Positions 45,825 through 55,785 of a stretch of 64,000 nt of DNA are shown piece by piece. Below the pieces are notes generated by a model that was given only the letters and a program-made list of their open reading frames with translations, was not told the origin of the DNA and made no database searches. A program made the translations under genes and the position numbers. The stretch spans positions 2,138,001-2,202,000 of the forward strand of contig JAUEDM010000003.1 in assembly GCA_033439685.1 (NCBI GenBank), in the 5' to 3' direction. Every line of letters starts with the position of its first letter. Within the stretch, counting starts at the first letter, position 1. The stretch comes from Apodospora peruviana (lineage: Eukaryota; Ascomycota; Sordariomycetes; Sordariales; Lasiosphaeriaceae).

Positions 45825-46184
45825 AACCGAGGCTTAAGGTGCTCATTGGGTACAATGGCCATGCCATGCATTTATACGATTGTCTATGAGACCAGGACAT
45901 TGTCGACCTGACAGGTCACGCTCCTCAGACAACCAGCATGATGCAAGAGCTGGCATCGAGAATATAAATATTAGAATGTAGCTAGTCCACTGCGACGAAC
46001 AATGGCATTTGTCTATGAAAGAGAAGACCTCTGACTTCCTCATGAATATTCTCAGTCTCTTAAAATGACAATCTATTTCTATAAAACAGCTAAAGAAAAC
46101 GAGTCAAGAAATATCAAAATCAAAGCTTCACGCACAAATGAAAAGATAATAAATACACAAAGAGCAAAAAGAAACGTCTGGAAC
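45825..46184. other. AT-rich spacer before tRNA-Glu
   Basis: 360 bp of mostly AT-rich sequence downstream of the fragment; the A-rich part (46070-46180) would be immediately downstream of the minus-strand tRNA and could include its terminator. No gene is seen. Confidence 0.5.
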
Positions 46185-46279
46185 TCGGATACCGGGAGTC
46201 GAACCCGGGGCTGTTGAGAAAGAGCAAATCACTCCTGAAGAAGTGAGAGTCAACGATGTTACCGCTACACCATACCCGA
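46185..46279 (-). tRNA. tRNA-Glu(CTC) with a 25-nt intron
   Basis: Read on the minus strand, TCGGGTA pairs with TATCCGA (one G-U), the D arm is GTGT/ACAT, the anticodon stem GTTGA pairs with TCAAC, and the T arm CCGGG/CCCGG carries the B-box GGTTCGACTCC. The loop reads CTCTCA with anticodon CTC, then about 25 extra bases, and resumes one base before the 3' stem, the standard place for a nuclear tRNA intron (between positions 37 and 38). The intron contains GGAGTG, able to pair with the anticodon as intron-containing pre-tRNAs usually do. The mature tRNA would be 70 nt plus CCA. Confidence 0.93.
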
Positions 46280-47127
46280 TGGTGTTGAATTGTTGAATTC
46301 AGGAGTGGATATCAGGATATGTAAGTAAAGGTCTCGAGGACAGACAGGAAGGGGGTCCCTGATAAACAAGCGGCTCACTCACAGACTCCTTTAAACTCTC
46401 TAATACCAGCGCGGGCCGTGGCCTGTGGTGCATAATAATCCAAAGCTAAGACTTTCTGTTGTCTGAACGACTCCATCTTATTAGCTACAGTTGCTTTGCT
46501 ACTGTCCACCAGCTGCTTTGACGCTTAATAAGGCTTGAACACGTGCTGCGCACCGGGTATCAACAACTGAGTAGCAACTCAACCAGCCGCGAGGGTGTAA
46601 CTAACGGATGAGGAGCAAAGCTGAGATTTTTATACCGGCTGAGCGTGGCAGATACCTACTAACGGATCTTGAGACTCTTCACAGCAGGCCGCCGCAAACT
46701 CACGGCTTTCGATCCGTCGAGCATTCAAACAGAAACGATTCCCCGGGACGGGATTTGAATCTTCACTGAGAAGGGGTAAAGAATCGGACATCGAAACGAT
46801 ATTATTCCGAAACAACAGCCAGAACCTCCGAGACGAGTCGACGACCAAAGAAAGCCGCAGCCCAACCCCGATTTCACGTTTACATCCATTCTCAGAACAA
46901 AACCTGGGATCACATTCTTCGCAAATGGAAATTCCGCAAGTGATCATTTGCCGTAGTCGTGACGAAGCAGGTTGGGTTTTATTCTCTCTAGCCCTGCGGG
47001 TGTGTGTGCCAGAAGATCAACCGCAACCGATAAAGCAGACCTTTCCCTAAAAGTACCGCCTGAGATGCCCCAAAACCACATGAAAAATGCCCCATTGACC
47101 GTTGCACATTTCGTTTCGCCAGCCCTC
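46280..47127. other. Spacer between tRNA-Glu and rpl32
   Basis: No gene is visible. On the minus strand GATTCAAATCC near 46755 resembles a B-box, but no tRNA folds around it. The left part is upstream of the tRNA, the right part is rpl32 3' flank. Confidence 0.5.
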
Positions 47128-48037
47128 TTAAACCTCCGTCGTGACCTTCGCCTTCGCATTGGTGACCTTGACGGATAATTGCTTCGCCCGCGCAATGATA
47201 TCGATTCTCTTTCTCGACGAAACGTTGTGGGCGATCCTATTCTCAAGAAGAGAGATGTCAGTCACTTATCCACTCTTGAAAAGTGCTTCCGATCTTTGAT
47301 TGGCACCCCATGGACATGTGCCGTGCACTCCAAGTCTGTTCTTTCGAATCGCGGAGATGGGTGATTAGAAGAAAACGTACTCGGCAGCAAAGGTCTTGTT
47401 GTGCATCAACAGAAGCTCGACGTCCTTGACGTTGCTGACGAGGAAGGCCTTGTGGCCGGAAGGCATCATGTGGCGGGTCTTCTTGTTAGAGCCGTATCCG
47501 ATCTGTAGTCATTGTCGCCGCGTCAGCCCTCTACACCGCCAAATCGATATCCTGCCAATCCAACAAAGAGGCCCGTAGACAATTGGATTGCCAGTTTCCT
47601 GGCATTCGATTGCCTACCACCACCCGTCTTCAATGTGGCCGCCGCCGTCGGAGGGGCTGAAACGTACCGAGGGCATAGCCAGAGTACCCTTGAAACGTCT
47701 CCGGACCCTGTTGTCGATACCCTTAGGCTTGCGCCATGCTGGGGCCACGCACTTGAACCGATCACTCTGGTGACGAGTGAAGGCCTTCGTGCCTGCAGTC
47801 GAGAACAAATTATCATGTTAACATAACGACCGATTTGTCAATCCTTCAAAATGCCTCCACACACAACTCCCACCGCACTCCCCGTCCAGCGAAATAAATC
47901 TCCCATCCTTCCGTATTTATCGCGAACGAGGGGTGCAGAGGAAATCGAGCGGATGGCATTTTGCCGGTGGGTTTTGGGTTGGTAACGACAAACGTACGCT
48001 TCTTCACGATCGGAACGTGCTTCTTTGCGGAAACCAT
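47128..48037 (-). CDS. rpl32: 60S ribosomal protein eL32
   Basis: Four coding exons: 48037-47998, 47792-47668, 47502-47381 and 47236-47128. All donors are GTACGT-type and phases agree, giving 131 aa, the usual eL32 length. Sequence blocks are diagnostic: MVSAKKHVPIVKKR, then HQSDRFKCVAPAWRKPKGID, GYGSNKKTRHMMPSGHKAFL and EIAHNVSSRKRIDI. eL32 sits on the large-subunit surface near the exit-tunnel side. Introns make up more than half of the gene, common for fungal ribosomal-protein genes. A further intron lies in the 5' UTR (separate entry). Confidence 0.96.
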
Positions 48038-48114
48038 CTGGGCGAGATTATTGTCAGAACTTCAATTTGAAAACTCGTGTATAGTAGCTGGTCGCGACAA
48101 GAGCAATCGCTTAC
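48038..48114 (-). other. rpl32: 5' UTR intron of rpl32
   Basis: On the minus strand CAAG|GTAAGC at 48114 and CTCGCCCAG at 48038 bound a 77-nt intron whose acceptor directly abuts the ATG. This is the pattern seen in many fungal ribosomal-protein genes. It is predicted from splice signals only. Confidence 0.6.
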
Positions 48115-48822
48115 CTTGACCTGTTGATTGTCGAGTGATGGTGGTTAGTACTGGCTAGGCGGACGGCGTCACTATCGGAGGGCGGGAAGAAAATCCAAGA
48201 ATGTGAGCTTGGTGGGCTTAGGGTTGTGCGAAAATTGTTAGAGAATGTCCGTGGTCCGTGCATTTACTGCATAAATGTGGGACAAGCCGCAAATGTGGGA
48301 ACACCTGAGGCGCATCGCTGCGCCAATCAACTCCCCACCATTGAATTGTTAGTGCAGCTCGTTGTCCACCGATTGTTCACGTGTTTTCTTCCACGACCAT
48401 TTCATGGTGAATCACGTCTCCATCTACCTACCTTACTTTCTATTACAACCTGTTAGGAACGCTTCATCGAGTCCTGTGCTACCATATTCCTCCCCAACTT
48501 GCCACGATCCTCGAGTCATTACTTCTATTTATCGTCTTTGACAAGACTAGAGAGTTCTCTAGCAATCTGAAAGTCGTCACACAGCTGGCCTCGGCCTTCG
48601 AGGGTCAGAGGGGGACATTGGTGGGCAGCTGAATCAGAGAAGCCCGAAAATTTCATGGTCTATATCCGTACAAGGGAGATGGTCCGGTACAGTCCAGCTC
48701 CTAAATAAACTTGTTGCTTGTCTGAGCAAATGATGCGCTTCGCTGATTATCAGCGCTCGCCACTTGGCAAGCACGTATCCTAACCGTCTATCCCGAAGCA
48801 ATTGATGAAACCCGCTTGTCCC
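48115..48822. promoter_or_regulatory. rpl32 promoter and dnaJ 3' flank
   Basis: 708 bp between the two minus-strand genes. The right side is 3' flank of the DnaJ gene, the left the rpl32 promoter. No further gene is seen. Confidence 0.5.
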
Positions 48823-50304
48823 TTACTGTGTGGCACACTGAGCACCACCCTCCTGTCCTTCGTCATCGTCCTCCCACTCGTTTCCGTATCGTGGATCGCC
48901 CTGATGAGCACCCATCTAGACCCGAAAAGTTAGCAAAGTTCGTGGCACGTCGCACTGTGGATCTTAGAAGAAACTCACGTGTTCTATGTCGGCATCCGAC
49001 TCATAGGTCACCTCGTCCACCTCATCCGTTACGATCGGGGGTGCCGGTGGCGGTAGGAGTTTCTGAAGCGCTTCATACGAGGCATCGTCCTTCAACCAAC
49101 CGTCCTCGGGGAAGTCGATCTTGACGACAAGATACAGGTCTCCGGTCATCTCACTCCTCTTGATCGGCATACCCTCGCTGGGAACCTTGAGGGCCTCACC
49201 AGGTCGGAGGATCTTGCCACGGGGGTGGTCGATGTGAATGCCCCTGCCATCAAGGTGCTTGACGACAACGCGGGAAAAGCCCGACAATGCCTCGGCAAGA
49301 GTGACGGTCAGCTCGGCAGAGAGATCGTGACCAATTCGAGTGAAGATATCGTGCGGCTCCTCCTGGAGATGGAAAATCAGGTCTCCAGGAGTTTGGTCCG
49401 GGAGCTGATCTGCCTCGCCTTCCAACACGATTCTCTCTCCCTGCATGGAACCGCGAGGAATGTAGAGTTCCAACGCTTTCTTCTCCTTGACGGTCCGCTT
49501 CCCCTTGCACTTCTTGCAGCGGTCCTTTTCCTTGTAGTCCATGCCTGAGCCTTGGCAGTGGTCACAGGATACCACCTCTTTACGGACCAAGCCGGGGCCG
49601 ATTTGGCGGTAGGCCTCCTGGAGACCGGCACCTCGACAGTGGTCGCACTTGTTTGGCTTGACCTTCTCTTTTGCGCCAGTGCCCTTGCACTGACTGCAGA
49701 TGACCTGCTTCTCGGCGGCAAACTTGACCGTCTTTCCCTTGTAAAGTTCTTCCAGAGTGACCTTGTACGGTTGATCTTCATCGGGACTGCGCCTGGGACG
49801 GCGGGGCCCTCCACCGCCTGGCATGCCGCCCATGTTCATGCCGAACATTTGGGAGAGGATGTCGTTTAAGTCCACCTCGGGGCCGCCGCCTCCTCTTGAA
49901 GGGTCGAAGGCGGCCATGCCATGGGTATCGTACATGTGGCGCTTCTCCTCATCGCGAAGAATCTCGTAGGCTTGTGTGACAGCCTTGAACTTGACTTCGG
50001 ACTCGGCTCGTATCTCCTCAGGAACCTTGTCGGGATGGTGTTGCAAGGCGAGCTAGGCGGGCTGTCAGCAGGTGTGTCATGATGAAATCTGGGTAGTCGC
50101 GCAAGTCGAGTTACCTTTCTGTAGGCCTTCTTGATATCATTAGGACTGGCGGACTTGTCCACACCAAGCAGCGCTGCAGAGAGTCAAGTCAGTTCGGAGT
50201 TCGATTGCCATGAACTTTGAGGCAGGCTCGGGAGGGGTGGCTTTACCATAGAGATCGACCTCCTCCTCTTCGCCTCTCGGCGACTTGCTGGAACCGCTGT
50301 CCAT
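48823..50304 (-). CDS. Type-I DnaJ/Hsp40 co-chaperone with C-terminal CaaX box (Xdj1/Ydj1-like)
   Basis: Exons are 50304-50247, 50173-50115, 50052-48979 and 48915-48823, giving 427 aa. The J domain runs from DLYALLGVDKSASPNDIKKAYRK to the YEILRDEEKRHMYD region, with the HPD motif in LALQHHPDK. A Gly-rich stretch (GGMPGGGGP) follows, then four zinc-finger repeats (CSQCKGTG, CDHCRGAG, CDHCQGSG, CKKCKGKR) and the two substrate-binding beta domains. The last exon ends CATQ, a farnesylation CaaX motif like that of Ydj1. The J-domain start (acidic EEEEVDLYALLG) is closer to yeast Xdj1, a mitochondrial outer-membrane J protein, than to Ydj1. It stimulates Hsp70 ATPase and feeds it unfolded clients. 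If the last intron is retained, translation stops after EHVSFF and the CaaX box is lost. Confidence 0.9.
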
Positions 50305-51320
50305 GATCCACGGGCTTTTGGTTGATTATTCTACCTGCGCAAGACGGGCTGTGGTCGCTAAGTTGGAGTTGCTGCTTGGGTTCAACTCGGGAACTTTTTA
50401 TGGAATTTGCAGACGATGGTGATGTTGGCGGGGCAGTGTGACGGTGGGAAGGTTCTGCGTCGGTTGGCCTGCGGATTTCTTGGGAAAAATTTAGGCCTGC
50501 CCTGTGAACGCGGGGCGCGTTGCCGCCTGGAGTCCAGTCAACAGGTACTCAGCCGTGCCAGCTGGTCCAGCCCAGAGTTTACCGTGTGGGTCCCCAGCGA
50601 TTTTTGACTTTTAGGCCACACAAGGCTAGGTTCAGGGGGCTCCTAGGATTCCTTCCAGCATCCTTTCTAGTACCTAGTGGAGGTACCTAGATAGGTTTGT
50701 CCACATTGCCCTGGATCTTTTTGTTGTTTATTACCTATCTTTCTCTGTTGGAGTTTGACTTGCGGGAGCATGCAGTTTTGAATGATCATTCCTTACTAAG
50801 GTACGCACAAGTTCAACGGGTGGCTCGGACCCAGATGCATGGCCGATTGATTCCATCGCTGCTGCACTTCGACTGACCCTGTTGGTCATTTATGTCGGAT
50901 TGGATTGGCAATTACGGAATACCTGGCACGGTTTAAACGTTTGGTACAATTTGAATTAGATTAAAAGGAGAATTGGAAACTCTTCTCATCGAATTCTTTT
51001 TTTTTTTTTTACGAAGTCTACCTACGTAGTTCACCATGTATTTATTCCGTATAGTTGCTGGTACCTATGTACAGTACGCACAGGTACGTATGGCCCCCTG
51101 CACGGGAATCAGCTGTAATCCCTATCACCCGTACGGAATACGTAGGTAGGAATCCGTACTGGCCAACGATCGGACGGAACAACAGACTGACCTGACCCAC
51201 TTGGGTCGTGGTATTCTACTACTTCCATCAACCCTGGGACCTGGACATCTGAACTTCAAGTTACTACCAGTATCTGTCTCATCACCACTCATTCGCTCAG
51301 GAGTGAGAAGGGGGAGGAGG
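50305..51320. promoter_or_regulatory. Divergent promoter between dnaJ and the mitochondrial GluRS gene
   Basis: 1.0 kb between divergent starts. It is rich in TACCTA/TAGGTA motifs (50670-50694, 50730-50740, 51020-51030, 51060-51068) and holds a 14-T run at 50997-51010. No gene is visible. Confidence 0.5.
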
Positions 51321-53336
51321 ATGAGCGTAATAACAGTTCTAAGGAGGCCGGTGTGCCCAAAATGCACCCGAATAAGAAGTCTTTCGGTCACGCGCCTGTG
51401 GTTCTCATCCTCATCGACCGTGGACGAGAAATTCGAACTCGGGCCAGCAACCACAAAATTCAGGAATCCATTCGAGAAACTCAGGCTCCCCAATACGCCA
51501 TGCCGTACGCGCTTTGCGCCTTCTCCCACTGGATACTTGCATCTGGGCAGTCTTCGGACGGCGCTGTTCAACTATCTCCTTGCCAGGGCCACCGGCGGAC
51601 AGTTCATCCTGCGCATTGAGGACACCGACCAGAGTCGCCTTGTGCCCGACGCGGAGGAGAGGTTGTATGAGGACCTCAAGTGGGCCGGGCTGAAATGGGA
51701 CGAAGGGCCCGATGTATCTTCGCTCCCCTACAGGCAGTCTCAACGGCTGGTGCTCTACAATAACTTTGCAAAGCAGCTGATTGATGAAGGGAAAGCATAC
51801 AAATGCTTCTGCTCGGTGGAAGAACTGGAGTTGGCCCAACGAACAGCTCAGCAACGCGGGGGCCACCACGGCCATTCCTGTTCATGTCGCTTTCATAGTT
51901 CCGAGTCCCTCCAAAAGCGTGCCGAGGCCGGGCAACCCTTCACTGTGCGCTTCAAGAGCAGCGAGACGCCGGTGGTGGTACAGGACATCGTCTACGGCCG
52001 CTACTGTAGAAACGTCCGCGACGACGACTTCATCATCATGAAGCAAGACGGCTTTCCGACCTACCACTTTGCCAACGTCATCGACGATAAGTTCATGAAG
52101 ATCACCCACGTCATCCGCGGCGCAGAGTGGCTCGTCTCAACCCCAAAACACGTTGACCTGTACAACGCCTTCGGCTGGACGCCTCCCGCGTTTGCCCACT
52201 TGGGCTTGCTGGTAAACATGAACAGACAGAAGATGAGCAAGCGGGACGGAGACATCAGCATTTCTTGGTACAGGGAGAGGGGGTACCTCCCGTCCGCGCT
52301 GCTGAACTTTGTCGCCATGTTGGGATGGAACAGGGGGAACGTCAGGAGCGACGTCATGACGCTACATGACATGATCAATCAATTCACGCTCAACTTCAGC
52401 AAGGGGGACAGCGCCGTCAGCTTCGAGAAGCTCCCATTTTTGCAGAGGAAGCATCAACAGCTTCTCTTCCAGCAAAAGGCTTACGAGGCTCAATGGTCTT
52501 TCGTCAACCCGATTACGGATATCATCGAGAGCACCGAAACAACGAGGCTACTGTCTCGCCGGACGGAACCGAGCCAGTCGTATACCGGTCCTGATCCGCT
52601 CCTTCTTGACAGCCTAGGCGCCGGCATCCGTGAGGGATACCGTGAGAACGGAAAAGGATCGTTACAGACCCACATTCTCACCCTCCTCCGCCTCACCATC
52701 CTCCGCGCCAACAACAGCAACAGCGCCAGCATCAGTATCAGCGACCCTTCAAAAACCCACGCAACGTGCCAGGATTTCGTTACGCAGCACAAGTACCTGT
52801 TCTGGGGTATACCGAAGCACGTACTCGAGTCGACGTTCGTGTGTGACATGCTCAGCCGATCAGTGAATCAGGCTCAGGTTCCCGCAATCCGCCACGCCAA
52901 GTTTTGGGAAAACTTGCACCGCGCCGTCATCCGCGAAACCGTGGCGGCTTTAAGGTCTCTTCTGTCTCTTCTATCCGAGCTCGATGCGCAGGATTGGGGC
53001 GAAGAGCACCCTTGGACGCTTGACCGCCTCCAACCGATCGTGAAGACGCTAGGGAGCAGCGAAACGGCCCCTGCGGCGCCGCCAAATGAGGATGGCAGTG
53101 GTTTTCGCGTTGGCATCTTCAAGGTGTATCGCTGGGCGCTGACCGCGCTCGATCACGGCCCCAGCATCGGTAATGTTATGAATATATTGGGGAAGGAGGA
53201 GACCTTGCTTCGGCTAAGGAACGCGCTGGAAATTGCGGAAAAATATGAGATGATGCCGAAAGTGAAGACAAATCACCGAAACCGTTTGGCTTCGAATTCG
53301 CGTATAGTCTCTGAGGATGCTACTACTAGGTTTTAA
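51321..53336 (+). CDS. mse1: Mitochondrial glutamyl-tRNA synthetase
   Basis: A single exon of 671 aa. The ATG at 51321 starts a basic, Ser/Arg-rich presequence (MSVITVLRRPVCPK..RSLSVTRLWFSSSS) typical of mitochondrial import. The class-I catalytic domain begins at about residue 63 with RFAPSPTGYLHLGSLRTALFN (HIGH-type motif HLGS) and the Glu/ATP pocket motif FILRIEDTDQSR; KMSKRDGD is near residue 305. The C-terminal half is the helical anticodon-binding region, divergent and longer than in bacteria. It charges mitochondrial tRNA-Glu and, in fungi, is thought to also misacylate tRNA-Gln for transamidation. Upstream in-frame codons lack ATG. Confidence 0.94.
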   Translation: MSVITVLRRPVCPKCTRIRSLSVTRLWFSSSSTVDEKFELGPATTKFRNPFEKLRLPNTPCRTRFAPSPTGYLHLGSLRTALFNYLLARATGGQFILRIEDTDQSRLVPDAEERLYEDLKWAGLKWDEGPDVSSLPYRQSQRLVLYNNFAKQLIDEGKAYKCFCSVEELELAQRTAQQRGGHHGHSCSCRFHSSESLQKRAEAGQPFTVRFKSSETPVVVQDIVYGRYCRNVRDDDFIIMKQDGFPTYHFANVIDDKFMKITHVIRGAEWLVSTPKHVDLYNAFGWTPPAFAHLGLLVNMNRQKMSKRDGDISISWYRERGYLPSALLNFVAMLGWNRGNVRSDVMTLHDMINQFTLNFSKGDSAVSFEKLPFLQRKHQQLLFQQKAYEAQWSFVNPITDIIESTETTRLLSRRTEPSQSYTGPDPLLLDSLGAGIREGYRENGKGSLQTHILTLLRLTILRANNSNSASISISDPSKTHATCQDFVTQHKYLFWGIPKHVLESTFVCDMLSRSVNQAQVPAIRHAKFWENLHRAVIRETVAALRSLLSLLSELDAQDWGEEHPWTLDRLQPIVKTLGSSETAPAAPPNEDGSGFRVGIFKVYRWALTALDHGPSIGNVMNILGKEETLLRLRNALEIAEKYEMMPKVKTNHRNRLASNSRIVSEDATTRF

Positions 53337-53763
53337 TATCTCTTGGTTTCCTGAAAAGACAGCCCATAGTAAACCTTCCCCCCACCTTGTTCTGTATGAT
53401 GAACGTCATGTATAAATGTCACCTGTATCACCAAATAATTCAATACCAAGACACTTCTTCTGTACATCAACTAGGTCTAAGAATAGGGCATAGATATTTT
53501 AGAGAGAATACCAGCCCCTTTTTACCTAGTTATTTAACTGGCTGAGGAGATAGAATTCTGTTCGTAACGTCTCATTAGGAGTGCATGTTTACCGCATGAA
53601 GCCTCTTTCCTTCTTCATCGTCTTCTGTCTCTCTCCCCTCGGGTCTATCTATCCGCCTCCAATTTCTCTCAGGCCACGGAAGTCCTAGGTAACTCTACTG
53701 CACGCTGTCTGCAATTCTTCTTGCTCAGAAATCATAACACACCATAAATTCTTGATAAAAGGA
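53337..53763. other. Convergent 3' spacer
   Basis: Between the convergent mitochondrial GluRS and CSN5 genes; probable 3' UTRs. No gene is seen. Confidence 0.6.
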
Positions 53764-54926
53764 TCATTGACCTGTCGTAGCTCCAGAACCACCACCATGG
53801 TTACAACCACAGGTAAACACCTTGGCCTTGACATCCGTCGCCATCAAACCCGCGCGCTCCTTGGCAGCAACCTGCTTGACGTCGCGCACAATCTTCTCCA
53901 GTCTCCGATCAACGCCCCCTTTGCCCGCCGGACCGCCGCCGGCGCCGCCGGCGAGCGCACCCCAGCCCGACAGGACCGATCCTCCAGCCCCTGCCACTCC
54001 ACCGCTGCGTCCACCACGAACGTCCTTCACGACCTCCTGTACCTTGGACGCCAAGTCGAGCATCTGACTAGCGCTGTAGTCCCGGTTCGTGAGCAGCGGG
54101 TTCTGCGCGAGCGTCTGCACCCAGTACTTGTTCCAGAGCAGCTCGAGCAGGCTCGTGTCCAGCGTGCTCTTGAAGTGCTCGACCTCGAGCGAATAGTAGC
54201 GGCTACTATGCGCGCCAAAATCATCCGCCTTGGCCAGCGGAACCGTTTGGTACCCGTCCTGTGTAAACTCGACACCACCACCACCCGTAGTAGGTGCTGC
54301 CCCCTTATACCCCTCCGGATACGTCCTAAAAGCCCCAATCTCGACTTTATTCGCACTGACAGTACGATCGGGATCGATAACGACCGCCACGAACGGATCG
54401 CTAAACGACTGTTGCAAGTGCTGCGTCGTGACGTCGATGCCGCTCAGCCAGCACCCGTACCCCGGATGACTATGGTACCAACCCACCGCGTTCTCCAGCC
54501 GCGACTCCTCCCTGCACAGGCGCAAGTATTCCACCAGGTACTCGTTGGCGTCGTCCTGGGCGTTGACGCGCGTCTCAGTGCCCTCGACGGGCAACCGAAA
54601 AGCGTCGGTCACGACGAGCGCGGTCCGGCTCACGTAGCCCTGCATCAGGCCCATGACCTCGAGCGCGCCGCCCGACCTGGCGTGCATCACCATCTTGATC
54701 AGGGCGACGGCGCTGATGCGCACGCTCTTGAAGTAGTTGGGGTCCTTGGCCCATGGTCGCTTCGAGGTCTGCTCGTTGTGCGAGGCTTCCGGGTAGTTGT
54801 AGAGGGCGTCGCGCTCGGCGTCGACGAGCTTGTCTGTTGGTGGGAGTTCTAAACACACATTTGCATGTTAGTTAGTTTTTCTTTTGACTTGGGCGTCCTT
54901 TCGGAATTGAAGGTTGTCGTACCCAT
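53764..54926 (-). CDS. csn5: COP9 signalosome subunit 5 (JAMM deneddylase)
   Basis: Proposed exons are 54926-54923 (4 nt, ATGG) and 54848-53764, giving 362 aa. The large frame has no ATG at its start (first codons GTG TGT TTA, then a stop a few codons upstream), and GAACTCCC is preceded by CTAACTAAC...GTGTTTAG, a branch point and acceptor, so a 5' exon is required. The nearest ATG with a donor (ATGG|GTACGA) restores phase to MELPPTDKLVDAERDALYNY. The catalytic MPN+/JAMM domain is complete: EVMGLMQG, then HSHPGYGCWLSGID (E..HSHP(x)7SxxD, which binds zinc). Csn5 removes Nedd8 from cullins and regulates SCF ligases. A Gly-rich spacer (GGAGGGPAGKGG) sits near the C-terminus. An opposite-strand frame of 366 codons is a shadow. 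Confidence 0.88.
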
Positions 54927-55785
54927 TGTGAATGAGCTAGGTACCTAAGGTAGGCAGCTCCAAAGCCGGCTGTACTTGCCACCCCCCCAATCTGACTCCC
55001 CAAAGAGATGAGAGTATTCCGTATAAATTGTGTCTGCGGTCTGTTGTATGAGGTCGCGGTCACAGTCGGTAGAGCTGAGATTGACTTTTGGAGGGTTTGT
55101 TGAGATGGTCGGTTTGGTAACCCAGCTACGAGAGGTACCTTATTGAGGCAAGGCAGCTTTCAATGTCGTTGCGGGTGTGGCTTGTGCAGTGGTTCGGGAA
55201 GGAGGGGCACAAGAGCACCGAATGGCGCTGAATGGAGGAGCCGAGGGTGTGTGGTGGTTGAAGATCCGATAAGATAAGAACCCTGCCGTTGAGGTGCCGC
55301 CATCATACGAATGCGGAATACAGAAACGCATGCACCGTACCAATCGTACATGTACTGTACCACATACGCTGCGCCCTGAATTCCCCTTCGAAATATTTTT
55401 GAACACAAGGTATTTTAGTGTCACAATAAGGACTTGACAAGCAGCCGAGCTTTGCAGAGAATCAATTATTGAGTTGAAAGAAATATATTCATTTGTTTAT
55501 GTATTTGTTCAACACTAATACAATACTGTGACTCGCTCCCCGCTTGCTTTGCTGCAAACAGTCCTATGCAAAAGAAAGGAGAAATGCTATGAGATGCTGT
55601 AAAAGTGAGGCTAAGACAGGTAGGTAGGTAGTAAAAAGGAAATATGTTCCGGCGGTAAAGTGTTGCAAGGCATGTTTGCCAGGCAAGCTGCCTTGTATAT
55701 AGATACCAGGTATGGTTCACAAACCCGCTTCTTGTATCACTTGACTCCATGATGTATGCACCATCCAACGTCCGTGATCCCTAGA
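54927..55785. promoter_or_regulatory. Spacer between csn5 promoter and FMP27 3' end
   Basis: 859 bp containing the csn5 promoter and the 3' flank of the FMP27-like gene (both minus strand). TACCTA-type motifs occur at 54948-54956 and 55617-55630. No gene is seen. Confidence 0.5.

Noticed and set aside
46741..46830. A possible tRNA on the minus strand (GATTCAAATCC)
   Set aside because: B-box-like only; no A-box, acceptor stem or anticodon arm can be folded.
53752..54852. A 366-codon plus-strand frame opposite CSN5
   Set aside because: It mirrors a GC-rich conserved gene in antisense. The CSN5 strand carries a complete JAMM motif; this frame has none and is Arg/Leu/Val-rich, as expected of a shadow.
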